Counted from the stretch's first letter, positions 23,214 through 32,794 are shown. The stretch: DNA of 42,595 nt from Rhodospirillales bacterium (GCA_009377525.1 WHTW01000055.1:1-42595); one strand, 5' to 3'. Notes: generated by a model from the letters alone, not told the origin. A program made the numbers and translations.

Positions 23214-24068
23214 CTAGAATCGCGGCTTCACGTCGGCAGGCAACCGCTCGAGAAACCGGAAACTCGTGCCGATGCTTGCGAGCGGATCGGCCGAACTGTC
23301 CTGCTCGACGAAGAGATGCTTCACGCCGGCGAGAAGTGCCGTCCGGACGATCCGTTCAAAGTCCAGGACACCCCTACCTACTTCCGCGGTCGAGCCGTCT
23401 GCTGCCAGGTCCTTCAGGTGCACGAGCAGAATCCGGTCCTGACTGTCCTTAAGGTATTGCACGGGGTCCTGCCCGGCCTTGGCGACCCAGTACACATCAA
23501 GCTCGAGCTTGACGTCGCGCGGGTCGGCTTCCGTCATCAGCAGATGAAACGGAGTCGTGCCGTCGTCGAACGGAACGAACTCGAAGTCGTGATTGTGGTA
23601 GGCAAGCACCAGGCCATGGCTGCGAACGACCTGCCCGATCCTGTTCAGCGTCTGGCAGACCCTTTTCCAATCCTCAGCCGTCTTGCGCTCCCCGGCATCG
23701 ACCGACGGACACACGACGTAGTGCGCCCCGAGAATGCGGGCCTCTTCGAGAACAGCATCGAAGTCTCCCCGGAGCCTGTCGTAGCTTGCGTGCATTGACG
23801 GTGCGTCCAGGCCGTGACGCTTCAAGCTCGCGTGCATGGCTTGAGCCGCAACGCCAGGCAATCCGGCAAGCTCGACCTCGCGATAGCCGATGCCGGCGAC
23901 GCTCTCGAGCGTGCCCTCCATGTCCGCATCGAGAGCGTCCCTTACGGTGTAGAGCTGCAATCCGGGGCGCCACGGCGGGCGTGGCTGGGCAAGAAGATCG
24001 CGCGGAAGGGCGAGCCCCGCGAGGACGGGCAAGAGTGACCTCCTGGTACGCCCACGAGTTGACAGCAT
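23214..24068 (-). CDS. Exported sugar phosphate isomerase/epimerase-like TIM-barrel protein
   Basis: A 284-residue protein with a Tat-like signal (RTRRSLLPVLAGLALP) followed by the xylose-isomerase-like TIM barrel. The fold shows GLQLYTVRDAL, the metal-ligand strands YHNHDFEF, KLELDVYWVAK and LVHLKDLA, and a C-terminal HLFVEQDSS. These positions carry the Glu/Asp/His metal site seen in the family, so it is probably an active epimerase or lyase on a sugar or cyclitol in the periplasm. The substrate is unknown. I start at 24068, where the signal peptide begins. The next gene on the same strand ends 35 bp upstream of this start. Confidence 0.85.
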   Translation of the reverse strand: MLSTRGRTRRSLLPVLAGLALPRDLLAQPRPPWRPGLQLYTVRDALDADMEGTLESVAGIGYREVELAGLPGVAAQAMHASLKRHGLDAPSMHASYDRLRGDFDAVLEEARILGAHYVVCPSVDAGERKTAEDWKRVCQTLNRIGQVVRSHGLVLAYHNHDFEFVPFDDGTTPFHLLMTEADPRDVKLELDVYWVAKAGQDPVQYLKDSQDRILLVHLKDLAADGSTAEVGRGVLDFERIVRTALLAGVKHLFVEQDSSADPLASIGTSFRFLERLPADVKPRF

Positions 24069-24103
24069 GAACTTCCCGTCGGACATGACCAAGCCGGCGC
24101 GCC

Positions 24104-25255
24104 CTAGCGCGGAGCGAGTTGTTCTATCAACGCGTTCGCGACGTTGGCCATCACCGTGAAGGCACCGACACTGAACTGATTGATGGCGACGAACACGCCA
24201 ATACCGCGCGTCGGAGCAAACACGGAATAAGTGAAGATGCCTTGCAGCCCGCCAGCCTTCTGCAGGATCAACGGTCGATTTCCCTTCGGCGCCATCACGA
24301 TCCAGCCCAGCCCCATGGCATCCATGTGGCCGGCCTCGTCGAAGCCCGACACGGGATCGAGGCCGTCTCGCGGGACGTAGGCGGCATGGTCGAGCAATCG
24401 GACCTCTGTGTCCTGCGGCGAGAACCGGTCCAGATGCCAGGACAGCCAGCGCAGAATGTCGTTGGGCGTCGAGTAGAGGCTGCTTGCCCCTGCCATCACC
24501 GGCGTGGCCTTCACATCCGGCATCGGCTTGCCGTCGAAATTGTGCCCCTGCAGCAGCCGCGCGGCATCGCCGTCACGCAACGCCAAGACCGTGTCCTTCA
24601 GGCCCGCCGGATCGAGAACGATCTGCTTGAGAAGCTGCTCGTAGGGCTTGCCGGCGGCGTGAGCCAGTGCGGCGGCGAGCAGATCGAAGGCAAAATTGGA
24701 ATAGAGCCCGCCGGCGCCGGGCGTAAACAGCAGCGGATCGGATTGGAGGCCCTTGATATAGGCCTCCCGGGTGAGGGTCCGAAACGGATCGTCGGCGGGC
24801 CCGGGAGCGCGCTCTACTTCACGTGGCAGGCCGGAAGTATGGGTCGCCAGCTCGATCAGCCGGATTGGACGGCCGCCACGCTCCGGCACTTTCACGGGCC
24901 AGCCAAGGCGGTCCTGCAGCCGGTCGGTCAGCCGGACGGTTCCCTGCGCAGCCAGGCCCGCCAGAACCTGTCCCGTGAAGGCCTTGGTGATGGACCCGAT
25001 GCGCAGCATCGTCTGCCCATCCGGTGTCTTGCCCGAGCCGAGAGAAGTCTCGCCGAAGCCGAAGACCGCCGTCTCGCCCTTGCGCACGGCACCGATGACC
25101 AGGGCGGGGACGCGGGCGTCCAAGAACAGCATGGCGCCGTTGAAGCCGACGATCTCGTCGAGGAGCTTGTCCTCGGCCCGGGCACCCGTCCGTCCGAACA
25201 CGGCGCCCGCCGCCGACAGGGCGATAAGCCTCCTGCGGGGTATGAACCCTTTCAT
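24104..25255 (-). CDS. Exported class C beta-lactamase-like serine hydrolase
   Basis: A 383-residue protein with a signal peptide (RRRLIALSAAGAVFG, with an RRR that may be Tat-directed) and an AmpC-type fold. Ser88-I-T-Lys91 (GSITKAF) is the nucleophile motif, and Tyr185-Ser-Asn187 (GLYSNFAF) is the second motif, exactly the YxN of class C enzymes. LIELATHTSGLP is also typical. The third KTG-like motif may be LQKAGG near the C terminus. It could hydrolyse beta-lactams or act as a peptidase/esterase; the sequence does not decide. The start at 25255 gives the signal peptide. Confidence 0.88.
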   Translation of the reverse strand: MKGFIPRRRLIALSAAGAVFGRTGARAEDKLLDEIVGFNGAMLFLDARVPALVIGAVRKGETAVFGFGETSLGSGKTPDGQTMLRIGSITKAFTGQVLAGLAAQGTVRLTDRLQDRLGWPVKVPERGGRPIRLIELATHTSGLPREVERAPGPADDPFRTLTREAYIKGLQSDPLLFTPGAGGLYSNFAFDLLAAALAHAAGKPYEQLLKQIVLDPAGLKDTVLALRDGDAARLLQGHNFDGKPMPDVKATPVMAGASSLYSTPNDILRWLSWHLDRFSPQDTEVRLLDHAAYVPRDGLDPVSGFDEAGHMDAMGLGWIVMAPKGNRPLILQKAGGLQGIFTYSVFAPTRGIGVFVAINQFSVGAFTVMANVANALIEQLAPR

Positions 25256-25342
25256 CCGGCTCGCCTCGCTGAGCTGTTGCGGCAACAAGACTGACCGGAT
25301 GCATCAGCGACTGGCAAGAGCGTCGCGGCGCTCGGTCTTCCC

Positions 25343-26326
25343 TCACCGCCTCTGCGGCACCTGCCGGTCCAACCGGACATGCGCCAGATGGGCCAACCCC
25401 AGGAAGGCCGGCATCGGATGCACGATCACCGCCGTCGGGATGCGGGCGAGATAGCTCGACATGCGTCCCTTGGCTTCGAAGCGCTCGCGAAAGGCCGAAC
25501 GGCGCAGGAAATCGGTGAAGCGCGGCGCTATTCCGCCGCCGATGAACACGCCGCCGCGAGCTCCCAGTGTCAGGGCGACATTGCCCGCGACGCTGCCCAG
25601 GAAGGCGCAGAACAGCTCGAGGGTTTCGCGGCTCACCTTGCAATCGTCGGCGAGCGCGTGGGCGACGATCTCGCTGCTGTCGCGTTCCGGCACCGACGCG
25701 TCATCGAGCCGGGCGACGGCATGATAGAGCTGGATCAGGCCCGATCCGGAGAGGACCCGCTCGACCGAGACGTGGTGGAACTGCTGGCGCAGCGTCAGGA
25801 TAACGGCGTCCTCGCGCCGGTTCTCGCTCGACAGCGTGGCGTGGCCGCCTTCGGTGACGAGCGCGACCTCGGTGTCGCCGGTGAACGCCATGGCGGCCAG
25901 TCCGAAGCCAGTGCCGGGTCCCAGCACGGCCATCGTGCCGCGGTCGCCGGTGCGCGGCGCGCCGAGTGTCACGATGTCCTCGGGGCGCAGGGCAGGCAGG
26001 GACCAGGCAAGCGCCTCGAAGTCGTTCAGCACCTGTACGTCGGTCATGGCGAGACCCTTGGAGATGCGGTCCGAATCGACGATCCAGGCGGCATTGGTGA
26101 GCGCGATCCGGCCGTGCTCGACCGGGCCCGCCGCCGCGATCAGCGCCCGCTTCGGTGAATGGCCGGCGGCCGGTCCCAACAGGAAGCGCCGCGCCGCCTC
26201 GATCGGCGAGGCATAGTCGGAGACGGCATAGGTCTCGGACACGGCAAGCTCCGAGCCGTCCAACAGGGCGAAGCGGGCGTTGGTGGCGCCGATGTCGGCG
26301 ATCAAAGCGGAGGCGGGTGTCGTCAT
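25343..26326 (-). CDS. glk: Glucokinase
   Basis: A 327-residue proteobacterial-type glucokinase that phosphorylates glucose with ATP. The phosphate-1 loop is IADIGATNARFALL, the catalytic base is in VLNDFEALAWS, a glycine-rich stretch is VLGPGTGFGLAAM, and EGGHATLS and the C-terminal GGVFIGGGIAPRF complete the pattern. Length and order match the family. It is the last gene of a minus-strand series, 118 bp after the epimerase-like gene. With the OprB/sugar-porter/kinase operon to the right it supports a glucose-using lifestyle. Confidence 0.93.
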   Translation of the reverse strand: MTTPASALIADIGATNARFALLDGSELAVSETYAVSDYASPIEAARRFLLGPAAGHSPKRALIAAAGPVEHGRIALTNAAWIVDSDRISKGLAMTDVQVLNDFEALAWSLPALRPEDIVTLGAPRTGDRGTMAVLGPGTGFGLAAMAFTGDTEVALVTEGGHATLSSENRREDAVILTLRQQFHHVSVERVLSGSGLIQLYHAVARLDDASVPERDSSEIVAHALADDCKVSRETLELFCAFLGSVAGNVALTLGARGGVFIGGGIAPRFTDFLRRSAFRERFEAKGRMSSYLARIPTAVIVHPMPAFLGLAHLAHVRLDRQVPQRR

Positions 26327-26444
26327 GAGTCGATACCTCGTTGCCTGCGGCTACGGTTTAGCCGCCCGGGGAACGGGCGGGAAGCGGCCTGCCCAGATCG
26401 CGTACCGCCCGCCACTCGCCAGGTTGGCCGCGATCAGTTCCCGC

Positions 26445-26900
26445 TCATTCCGCGACAGCGGGCCAGCGGTAGGGCACATCGGCCGCATCGGCCGGCTTGC
26501 GGTCCGATTCGGCGGGATCGTTGGGCAGGTCCGAGCAGTTGGCGATGATGGAAACGCCCGGCGCGAGGCCCTGCACGCCGTACCACAACAGCGGCGGGAT
26601 GGTGAGCAGGGCGTAGTCCGCCTCACCTTCGCCGAGTCGATACTCTTCCAGGCGCCCGCGCGTCGGGCTGCCGGCGCGGTCGTCGTAGATGACCACCCGG
26701 ACGACGCCCGACGGCACGGCATAATTCAGCGTCTTCTCGCGGTGCCGGTACCAGCCCTTCACCCTGCCCTGGGCCACGCCGGAGAAGTAGATCTCGCCGA
26801 AGGCGCGGAAGTGCGGGTCGTCGCTGCGAAGCATGTGCATCGTGCGGCCGCGCTCGTCGATGAACTGGCGCAGCGGATGACGCACGACCCCGTCAATCAC
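26445..26900 (-). CDS. Sugar 3,5-epimerase-like protein (RmlC fold)
   Basis: A ~151-residue cupin related to dTDP-4-dehydrorhamnose 3,5-epimerase. Family features are VIDGVVRHPLRQFIDERG, VKGWYRHREKTLNYAVPSG, VVRVVIYDD and LTIPPLLWYGVQG. The catalytic histidine of RmlC is probably that in YRHREK. It follows the CDP-glucose dehydratase gene with an 8-bp overlap, so the likely substrate is CDP-4-keto-6-deoxyglucose. I place the start at the GTG at 26900 with GGAAGGG just before it; an earlier GTG at 26909 is possible. Confidence 0.78.
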   Translation of the reverse strand: MIDGVVRHPLRQFIDERGRTMHMLRSDDPHFRAFGEIYFSGVAQGRVKGWYRHREKTLNYAVPSGVVRVVIYDDRAGSPTRGRLEEYRLGEGEADYALLTIPPLLWYGVQGLAPGVSIIANCSDLPNDPAESDRKPADAADVPYRWPAVAE

Positions 26901-27972
26901 GGCCGGCACCCTTCCAGTCCCGGCCGTACTTCTCGATCTGCGACTCGGTGAGGGCCGCAATGTCGGCTCCCTCCTGATAGCGGCGATACCACGTCACCGT
27001 CTCGCCGATCGAATCGGGGTAGTTCCAGGTCGGGCTCCACTTCAGGTAATGGTTGGCGCGGTCGCAATTGAGCTGCAGCCAGTGGTCCTCGTGCGGTGCG
27101 TTGGGGTCGCGCTCGATCGCCACCTTGCCGCTGCCCCACAGGCGGATGACGTCCTGCACCACCTCGCCGACGTTCTTGTTGGCGCTGTTGTTGGGCCCGA
27201 AATTCCAGCTTTCGCAGAAATCGGCGCCCTTCGGGCCGCCGAGCTGGCGGCCGAGATGCAGATAGCCGCCCAGCGGCTCCAGCACGTGCTGCCACGGCCG
27301 GGTCGACTCGGGATGATGGATCTCGATCGTCTCCTTCTTGCGCAGCGCGCGGATGCAGTCGGGAATGAGCCGGTCCTTGGCCCAGTCGCCGCCGCCGATC
27401 ACGTTGCCGGCGCGTGTCGAGGCCGCGTTGACGCGCTTGGCCTTCGACAGGAACGAGGTCCAGTAGGCGGCGAACACCAGCTCGGCGCAGCCCTTGGAGG
27501 CGCTGTAGGGATCGCGGCCGCCCAGCGTATCGGTCTCGCGGTAGCCCCATTCCCAGTCGACGTTGCGGTAGCACTTGTCGGAGGTGATGTAGACCAGCGT
27601 GCGCACGCTCTCGGCCTTGCCGACGGCCTCGCAGACATTGACGCCGCCCATCACGTTGGTCTCGAAGGTGGCGCCCGGATCGCGGTACGCCTCGCGCACC
27701 AGCGCCTGCGCGGCGAGATGGAAGACGATGTCGGGCCTGGCTTCCGCCATGGCGCGCGTCAGGTGCTCGCGGTCGCGCACGTCACCTTCGATGTGCCGGA
27801 GCTTCCTGGCCAATCCGAGCAACTCGAAATGGCTCTCGTCGTAGAGCGGCGGCAGCGCGTAGCCCGTCACATTGGCGCCGAGCTTGAGCAGCCAGGCCGA
27901 CAGCCACGAGCCCTTGAAGCCGGTGTGGCCGGTCACGAAGACGTTCTTGCCTTGGTAGAAATTTCCAAACAT
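26893..27972 (-). CDS. rfbG: CDP-glucose 4,6-dehydratase
   Basis: A 359-residue short-chain dehydrogenase of the extended type that converts CDP-glucose to CDP-4-keto-6-deoxyglucose. The NAD-binding motif TGHTGFKGSWL at the N terminus and the substrate region GYRETDTLGGRDPYSASKG (with the YxxxK pair) are specific to RfbG-type enzymes, as is STRPWQHVLEPLGGYL. It lies 22 bp after the CDP-glucose-forming enzyme gene and overlaps the epimerase gene, so the three act in sequence to make a CDP-deoxyhexose for surface polysaccharide. Confidence 0.94.
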   Translation of the reverse strand: MFGNFYQGKNVFVTGHTGFKGSWLSAWLLKLGANVTGYALPPLYDESHFELLGLARKLRHIEGDVRDREHLTRAMAEARPDIVFHLAAQALVREAYRDPGATFETNVMGGVNVCEAVGKAESVRTLVYITSDKCYRNVDWEWGYRETDTLGGRDPYSASKGCAELVFAAYWTSFLSKAKRVNAASTRAGNVIGGGDWAKDRLIPDCIRALRKKETIEIHHPESTRPWQHVLEPLGGYLHLGRQLGGPKGADFCESWNFGPNNSANKNVGEVVQDVIRLWGSGKVAIERDPNAPHEDHWLQLNCDRANHYLKWSPTWNYPDSIGETVTWYRRYQEGADIAALTESQIEKYGRDWKGAGRD

Positions 27973-27994
27973 GTCGAAAAGCCTCTGGCATCCT

Positions 27995-28801
27995 TCAGTG
28001 TTGCAGGTTGAGGGCGGGCGCCTTGAGCTTGGCGTCGAAGCGCCACGGCGCCTGGTTGTCCTCCCACATCTTGTTCAGGTCCTGCACGTCCTTCTTCATG
28101 TCCATGCACTTCCAGAAGCCGTCATGGCGATAGGCCATGAGCTGGCCGTCCTTGGCCGCCTGCTCGAGCGGTTCGCGCTCCAGGATCGTCTCGCTCGACT
28201 TGATGTACTTGAGGAAGTCCGGCTCCATGACGAAGAAGCCGGCATTCACCCAGCCTTCGCTGTCGACCGGCTTCTCGCGGAACGCCCTGACCGAGTTGGT
28301 CTTGGTGGTCTCGACGACGCCGAACCGCGCCGAGGGACGCGCCAGCGTCATGGTGACGAGCTTGCCGTGGCTGCGATGGAACTCGATCAGCTTGTTGACG
28401 TCGATGTTGCTGACCCCATCGCCGTAGGTGCACATGAAGGTCTCGTACTTGAGCAATGGCGCGAGCCGCCGCAGCCGGCCCCCGGTCATGGTGTTGAGCC
28501 CGGTGTTCATCAGGGTGACTTTCCAGTCGAGGAGCGTGCGGTTGATGGTCGACTTCTCGCCGGTCGCCATGTCGATCGTGAAATCGGAGTGCAGCGTGTA
28601 GTAGTTGAGGAAGTACGACTTCACGCGGTCGGCCTTGTAGCCGAGCGCCAGCACGAAGTCCTTGTAGTCGTAGTGGGCGTAGATGCCCATGATGTGCATC
28701 AGCATCGGGATGCCGCCGATCGGCACCATGGGCTTGGGAATGTCATCGGTGTATTCCGAGAGACGCGTGCCGAAGCCGCCGGCCAGGATCACAGTTTTCA
28801 T
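27995..28801 (-). CDS. rfbF: Glucose-1-phosphate cytidylyltransferase
   Basis: A 268-residue nucleotidyltransferase making CDP-glucose from CTP and glucose-1-phosphate. The N-terminal GGFGTRLSEYTDDIPKPM is the nucleotide-binding loop with the substrate lysine. FMCTYGDGVSNID holds the metal-binding aspartate region, and NAGFFVMEP is the sugar-binding motif. The ATG at 28801 gives the standard N terminus MKTVILAGG. It is followed by rfbG and the epimerase gene and is preceded by an MFS gene 22 bp away on the same strand. Confidence 0.94.
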   Translation of the reverse strand: MKTVILAGGFGTRLSEYTDDIPKPMVPIGGIPMLMHIMGIYAHYDYKDFVLALGYKADRVKSYFLNYYTLHSDFTIDMATGEKSTINRTLLDWKVTLMNTGLNTMTGGRLRRLAPLLKYETFMCTYGDGVSNIDVNKLIEFHRSHGKLVTMTLARPSARFGVVETTKTNSVRAFREKPVDSEGWVNAGFFVMEPDFLKYIKSSETILEREPLEQAAKDGQLMAYRHDGFWKCMDMKKDVQDLNKMWEDNQAPWRFDAKLKAPALNLQH

Positions 28802-28823
28802 GTCATGCCCCCTTTTGGTCAGG

Positions 28824-30116
28824 TCAGGTTGGTCGCTTGCCGCTCGAGTGGGATTTCTGGAAGCTGAAGACAAGCCAGCTCATGGTCATGAGAGCAAGCG
28901 CCGCGATGATCGGCGCGCCCGCGCTCAACCCTTCCAGCCAGCCGCCGAGAAACGAAACGCTGCCGAACGACAGCGAATTGATCGCCGCGGTGATCCCCAT
29001 CACCTCGCCCTTGGTGCCCTCGGTGGCGGTATCGGTGAACAGGATGATCAGCGCGCCGTAGCTCACGGCCACGGCCACGGAGATCGGCAGGATAAGCATC
29101 CATTGCACCAGCATCGACGGCGCGAACGCGCTGGCGGCGATGAGGACGGACGTGCCGAGCAGGCTCCAGCTCGTGATGGCGCGGGTGGTGAAATACTTGG
29201 TGAGCAGCGGCATGGCGACGGCGAAGCTCACGCAAAAGCCGATGCCCATGACCGACATGAAGTAGCTCGCATCCTTGCCGCTCACGCCATGACGATCCAG
29301 CAAGAACACCGGGATGAAGTAGAAGTAGGCGCCCCACGCCAGCTCCTGCAGCAGGAACACCCACGACACGTCGCGCAGCGGGCCGGGCTTGGCAAAAGCC
29401 GAGGCGAAGCTCCTGAAGCCGCTGACCAGGGACACCGGCGACGACGATGCCGCGAGCTGGCGCCGATCATGGAACAGCAAGGCCAGCATCACGACGTTCA
29501 GCGCGGCCACCGCCGCGGTCGCATAGAGCGGCGTGAGGAGATTGAACCAGGGCAGGATCGCGGTGTCCGACAAGAAACCGCTCAGCGCCGGCCCCAGCAC
29601 GAAGCCGAGCGAGGAGCACAACAGCCCCATGCTCAGCCAGAAGTCCTTGCGCTCGGGCCGGCAGACATCGACCACGGCGGCCAACGAAACCGCCTGGCTT
29701 GCGGCCGTCAGGCCGCCGATGGCGCGTCCCGCCATGAGAAGCGCGATCGAGCCCCAGGCGAAGGCAGCGGAGATCACCACGTAGCTCGCCGCGATGCCGA
29801 TGGCGCAGACCAGGAGGATGGCCTTGCGGCCGAGGCGATCCGACAGCTGGCCCAGGATCGGCGCGCCGAAGAAGGTCATGATCGGGTACAGGCCCGTCGC
29901 GACGCCGTAGACCAGATGCCGACCGGTCGGCGACAGGCCTTTCTCGATGGCGGCGTCCGAGCCATCGGCCAGCGCCGACGCCAGGAGCGGCGTCAGCATG
30001 GCGAAGCCGATGGCGTCGACCAGGATGAGCAGCAGCAGCGGCGCCGCCGCCGCCAGGGTGGAAACCGGCGTCGGATCGACCGATGCCGCAGCCTTCAGGT
30101 CAGTACTTCTTGCCAC
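28824..30116 (-). CDS. Major facilitator transporter (tetracycline-resistance-like class)
   Basis: A 430-residue, 12-helix MFS protein. The loop motif GQLSDRLGRKAILLVC between helices 2 and 3, LMAGRAIGGLTAAS, and LGFVLGPALSGFLSD in helix 5 are the marks of the TetA/drug-proton antiporter group. It overlaps the glycosyltransferase gene by 17 bp and is followed by rfbF. It may therefore export a metabolite linked to polysaccharide synthesis rather than a drug, though this is only context. Confidence 0.85.
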   Translation of the reverse strand: MARSTDLKAAASVDPTPVSTLAAAAPLLLLILVDAIGFAMLTPLLASALADGSDAAIEKGLSPTGRHLVYGVATGLYPIMTFFGAPILGQLSDRLGRKAILLVCAIGIAASYVVISAAFAWGSIALLMAGRAIGGLTAASQAVSLAAVVDVCRPERKDFWLSMGLLCSSLGFVLGPALSGFLSDTAILPWFNLLTPLYATAAVAALNVVMLALLFHDRRQLAASSSPVSLVSGFRSFASAFAKPGPLRDVSWVFLLQELAWGAYFYFIPVFLLDRHGVSGKDASYFMSVMGIGFCVSFAVAMPLLTKYFTTRAITSWSLLGTSVLIAASAFAPSMLVQWMLILPISVAVAVSYGALIILFTDTATEGTKGEVMGITAAINSLSFGSVSFLGGWLEGLSAGAPIIAALALMTMSWLVFSFQKSHSSGKRPT

Positions 30117-31074
30117 CGCGACCCTGCCAGTCGCTCAGCTTCTCGGGTTCGACCGATTTCACCGCGGTATCGTAGACGCCTTCCTTGTACTTCAGATTGC
30201 AGACGACGCTGTCGCCGTCCGTCGTGTAGATCGGCGCCGACTTCTTGTCCTTGAAGTCGTCGGACGAGCGGTGAATGACGCCGAGCGGCTGGTGCGGCAG
30301 GAAGGGCTCGACGAACCGCTTCGTCTCCTTGTCGAAGAGCGGCAGGCTCTGGTGGCACAGCCAGTTGCAGGTGGCTGGCAGGAACTGGATGTTCTTCTTG
30401 TCGGGCTGGGCGAAGTGGAAGAGCTCGGGGTGCTCGAAGACAGCGAGGTTGAGCGCCGCCTGCTCGATGCAATGGTGGTGGCTCTTCGCCAGCGACACCC
30501 GGACGTTCTCCGCCCACAAGTTCCAGATCGGCGACTCCTTGGGCATGGCGAACACGCCAGCATTCAGGATGGGATAGTAGCTGTACTTCGTGACGTATTC
30601 CTGGCCCCAGGTGCCGCCGTAGAGCTCGACGACGAAGTCGTGGAATTCGTTGCTCGACGTGTAGTTGTTCGCATAGGCGCGATGGATTTCCGGCGTGATG
30701 GCGAGAGCGGCGGTCTCGGCCGACTTGAGATACGTCTCCACCGCCGACCAGTCCTGGACCCACGCATCGGCATCGAGATGCATGTAGACGTCGTAGCCAG
30801 GGAAGTATTTGGGCAGCAGCGGCTTGGCCAGGATCGCGCGGAAGGGATCGTGCATGCCGGACTTCTCGCTGAGACCGTATTCCCACTTCGGCTTGACGAT
30901 GTTGTTGACGTAGCCGCTGAGCCACGCGAGCTGCTCGTCGGACAAGCCGAGGTCGTACAAGGAGATGTCGATGTCCTTGCTCTGCGGGTTGTCGCGGACC
31001 GACAGCACCATGCCCTGCAGGAAATGGAAGTACTCGGCGGATGATGCGCTGGCGATGGTGATTTTCGTGCTCAA
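30100..31074 (-). CDS. Glycosyltransferase-like protein (GT-A fold with DxD)
   Basis: A 324-residue cytoplasmic protein. The start resembles GT-A enzymes (TIASASSAEYFHFLQGMVLSV), and YDVYMHLDADAWV carries the DxD metal motif (Asp101, Asp103) that holds the nucleotide-sugar. ILNAGVFAMP is the next conserved loop, as in GT8-like enzymes. It is first in the operon with an MFS transporter, rfbF, rfbG and an epimerase, so a CDP-6-deoxyhexose could be its donor. Acceptor and exact family are unknown. Confidence 0.72.
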   Translation of the reverse strand: MSTKITIASASSAEYFHFLQGMVLSVRDNPQSKDIDISLYDLGLSDEQLAWLSGYVNNIVKPKWEYGLSEKSGMHDPFRAILAKPLLPKYFPGYDVYMHLDADAWVQDWSAVETYLKSAETAALAITPEIHRAYANNYTSSNEFHDFVVELYGGTWGQEYVTKYSYYPILNAGVFAMPKESPIWNLWAENVRVSLAKSHHHCIEQAALNLAVFEHPELFHFAQPDKKNIQFLPATCNWLCHQSLPLFDKETKRFVEPFLPHQPLGVIHRSSDDFKDKKSAPIYTTDGDSVVCNLKYKEGVYDTAVKSVEPEKLSDWQGRGGKKY

Positions 31075-31462
31075 GGCTGACCTCTCCGTAGCTCAGGCGT
31101 TGCAGGTTCGCGCAAGTGGCTGTCTCACTTTGCGGCCGGAACGGCCATACCAATCAATGGACTTCTAGGGGCGGCTTGTTATGGCGTGATTGCCGATTGA
31201 AATTCGGCCAGTGAATCTGCACGCTCTTCAAGCTATTCTTTGTCGTGAAAAAAAGGTAGTGTAAAAGCATTACGTCAGGTTGCGATGCTGCTGGCATTTG
31301 TCGTGGGCGACGACGGATGCCGCAATGCTCACAGCTGCGGGGGAGTAAGCGATGATCGACTTGGATTGCCAAGAACGACACGTGGCGAGAGCGGCAAGAG
31401 CTGCGAGACGCAGCGGCCCCTAGCCCCATCCATCGGAAATCAGGCACGGCAGGGAGCGCAAA
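31075..31462. promoter_or_regulatory. Divergent intergenic region between glycosyltransferase and porin operons
   Basis: About 390 bp with no gene. It is more AT-rich than its surroundings around 31190-31290 (for example GTGAAAAAAAGGTAGTG), so promoters for both divergent operons probably lie here. AGGGAG (31450-31455) is the ribosome-binding site for the porin's GTG start. I could not define -35/-10 pairs or an operator. Confidence 0.5.
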
Positions 31463-32794
31463 GTGCGCACGCTGCTGACATCGATCCTATCCGGATTGCG
31501 CGTGTCGCCGGGACTGGCTCTCGCGTTGCTGCTGGCCGTCCATGGCGCAGCCGCCGCCGAGACGGCGCGGCTGCCCGCCGAGCCTCGGGTGTTCGGCGAC
31601 ATGGAGTGGCGCCGCAAACTCTTCGACAAGGGCGTGGACCTCCAGCTCGGCTACGTCAGTGAGACCGCCTACAATCTCGGCGGCGGCGTCAGGCAGCTGG
31701 TCGACTACACCGACCAGGTCGCGGTCGGCACCACGTTCGATCTGGAGCGCATCGTCGGGCTGCACGATGCCGTGATCCAGATCACCTATACCTCGCGCGC
31801 CGGCCGCAGCCTGGTCGACGACGCCCAGCTCGGCACGTTCCAGCTCGTGCAGGAGGTCTGGGGACGCGGACAGACGGTCCGCCTCACCCAGATGTGGTTC
31901 GAGCAGAAGTACTTCAACGATCTGATCAGCTGGAAGTTTGGCCGTGTCTCGATGGGCGGCGACTTCGCCACCTTTCCCTGCGACTTCCAGAACCTGACGT
32001 TCTGCGGCTCGCAGCCCGGCAACATCGCCGGCGGCTACATCTTCAACTGGCCGATCAGCCAGTGGGGCAGCCGCGTCAAGGTGAACCTCGAAGGGTTCGG
32101 CCACTACCAGATCGGCGTCTACGACCAGAACCAGCAGTATCTCGGCTACGAGAACAAGCTGTGGCCGGTCTGGTACCAGGGCTCGACCGGCGTGCTGGTG
32201 CCGGTGGAAATCGCCTGGAATCCCAAGTTCGCCAACGGCCGGCTCGAAGGCAGCTACAAGTTCGGCGCTTGGTACTCGTCCGGCCAGCAGCCCGATGCGA
32301 TCTACGACATCAACAACAATCTCATCGCCTTCACCGGGCTGCCCGCGGCGACGCGCACGGGCATGTACGGCGCCTATGTCAGCTTCCAGCAGCAGGTCAT
32401 CCGCACCAGCGACGAGGATCCCAAGCGCGGCCTGCATCTGTTCTTCAACGCCGCCTTTGCCGACACAGTTACCGCGACCACCGACCGGCAGATCGCGGCG
32501 GGCTTCTGGTACACCGGCCCCTTCGACTCGCGGCCCAACGATTCCATCGCCTTCGCCTTCGGCACGACCCACCAGAACCAGCGCATCACGCAGGTCGCGA
32601 TGCTGCAGAACGCGCTCGGGCTGGGGCCGGTGCCGGTCAAGGACTCCGAGTATGTCTTCGAGTTGGACTACACCTTCGTGCCCGTCCCCGGCTTCCAGAT
32701 CCGTCCGAACCTGCAGTACATCTACAGTCCGGGCGGAAGCGTCATCAACAAGGACGTCTGGGTCCTGGGCCTGAAGACGGTCATCAGCTTCTGA
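31463..32794 (+). CDS. OprB-family carbohydrate porin
   Basis: A 443-residue outer-membrane protein. A GTG start is followed by a signal peptide ending at VHGAAAAE. The mature part has alternating beta strands rich in aromatic residues, including the OprB-type stretches RLTQMWFEQKYF, FCGSQPGNIAGG, FEGSYKFGAWY-like strands and a C-terminal FQIRPNLQYIYSPGG ending in a terminal Phe (TVISF), the outer-membrane assembly signal. OprB porins admit glucose and related sugars. It leads an operon with a sugar porter and a ROK-like kinase, forming a complete uptake route. Confidence 0.9.
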   Translation: MRTLLTSILSGLRVSPGLALALLLAVHGAAAAETARLPAEPRVFGDMEWRRKLFDKGVDLQLGYVSETAYNLGGGVRQLVDYTDQVAVGTTFDLERIVGLHDAVIQITYTSRAGRSLVDDAQLGTFQLVQEVWGRGQTVRLTQMWFEQKYFNDLISWKFGRVSMGGDFATFPCDFQNLTFCGSQPGNIAGGYIFNWPISQWGSRVKVNLEGFGHYQIGVYDQNQQYLGYENKLWPVWYQGSTGVLVPVEIAWNPKFANGRLEGSYKFGAWYSSGQQPDAIYDINNNLIAFTGLPAATRTGMYGAYVSFQQQVIRTSDEDPKRGLHLFFNAAFADTVTATTDRQIAAGFWYTGPFDSRPNDSIAFAFGTTHQNQRITQVAMLQNALGLGPVPVKDSEYVFELDYTFVPVPGFQIRPNLQYIYSPGGSVINKDVWVLGLKTVISF

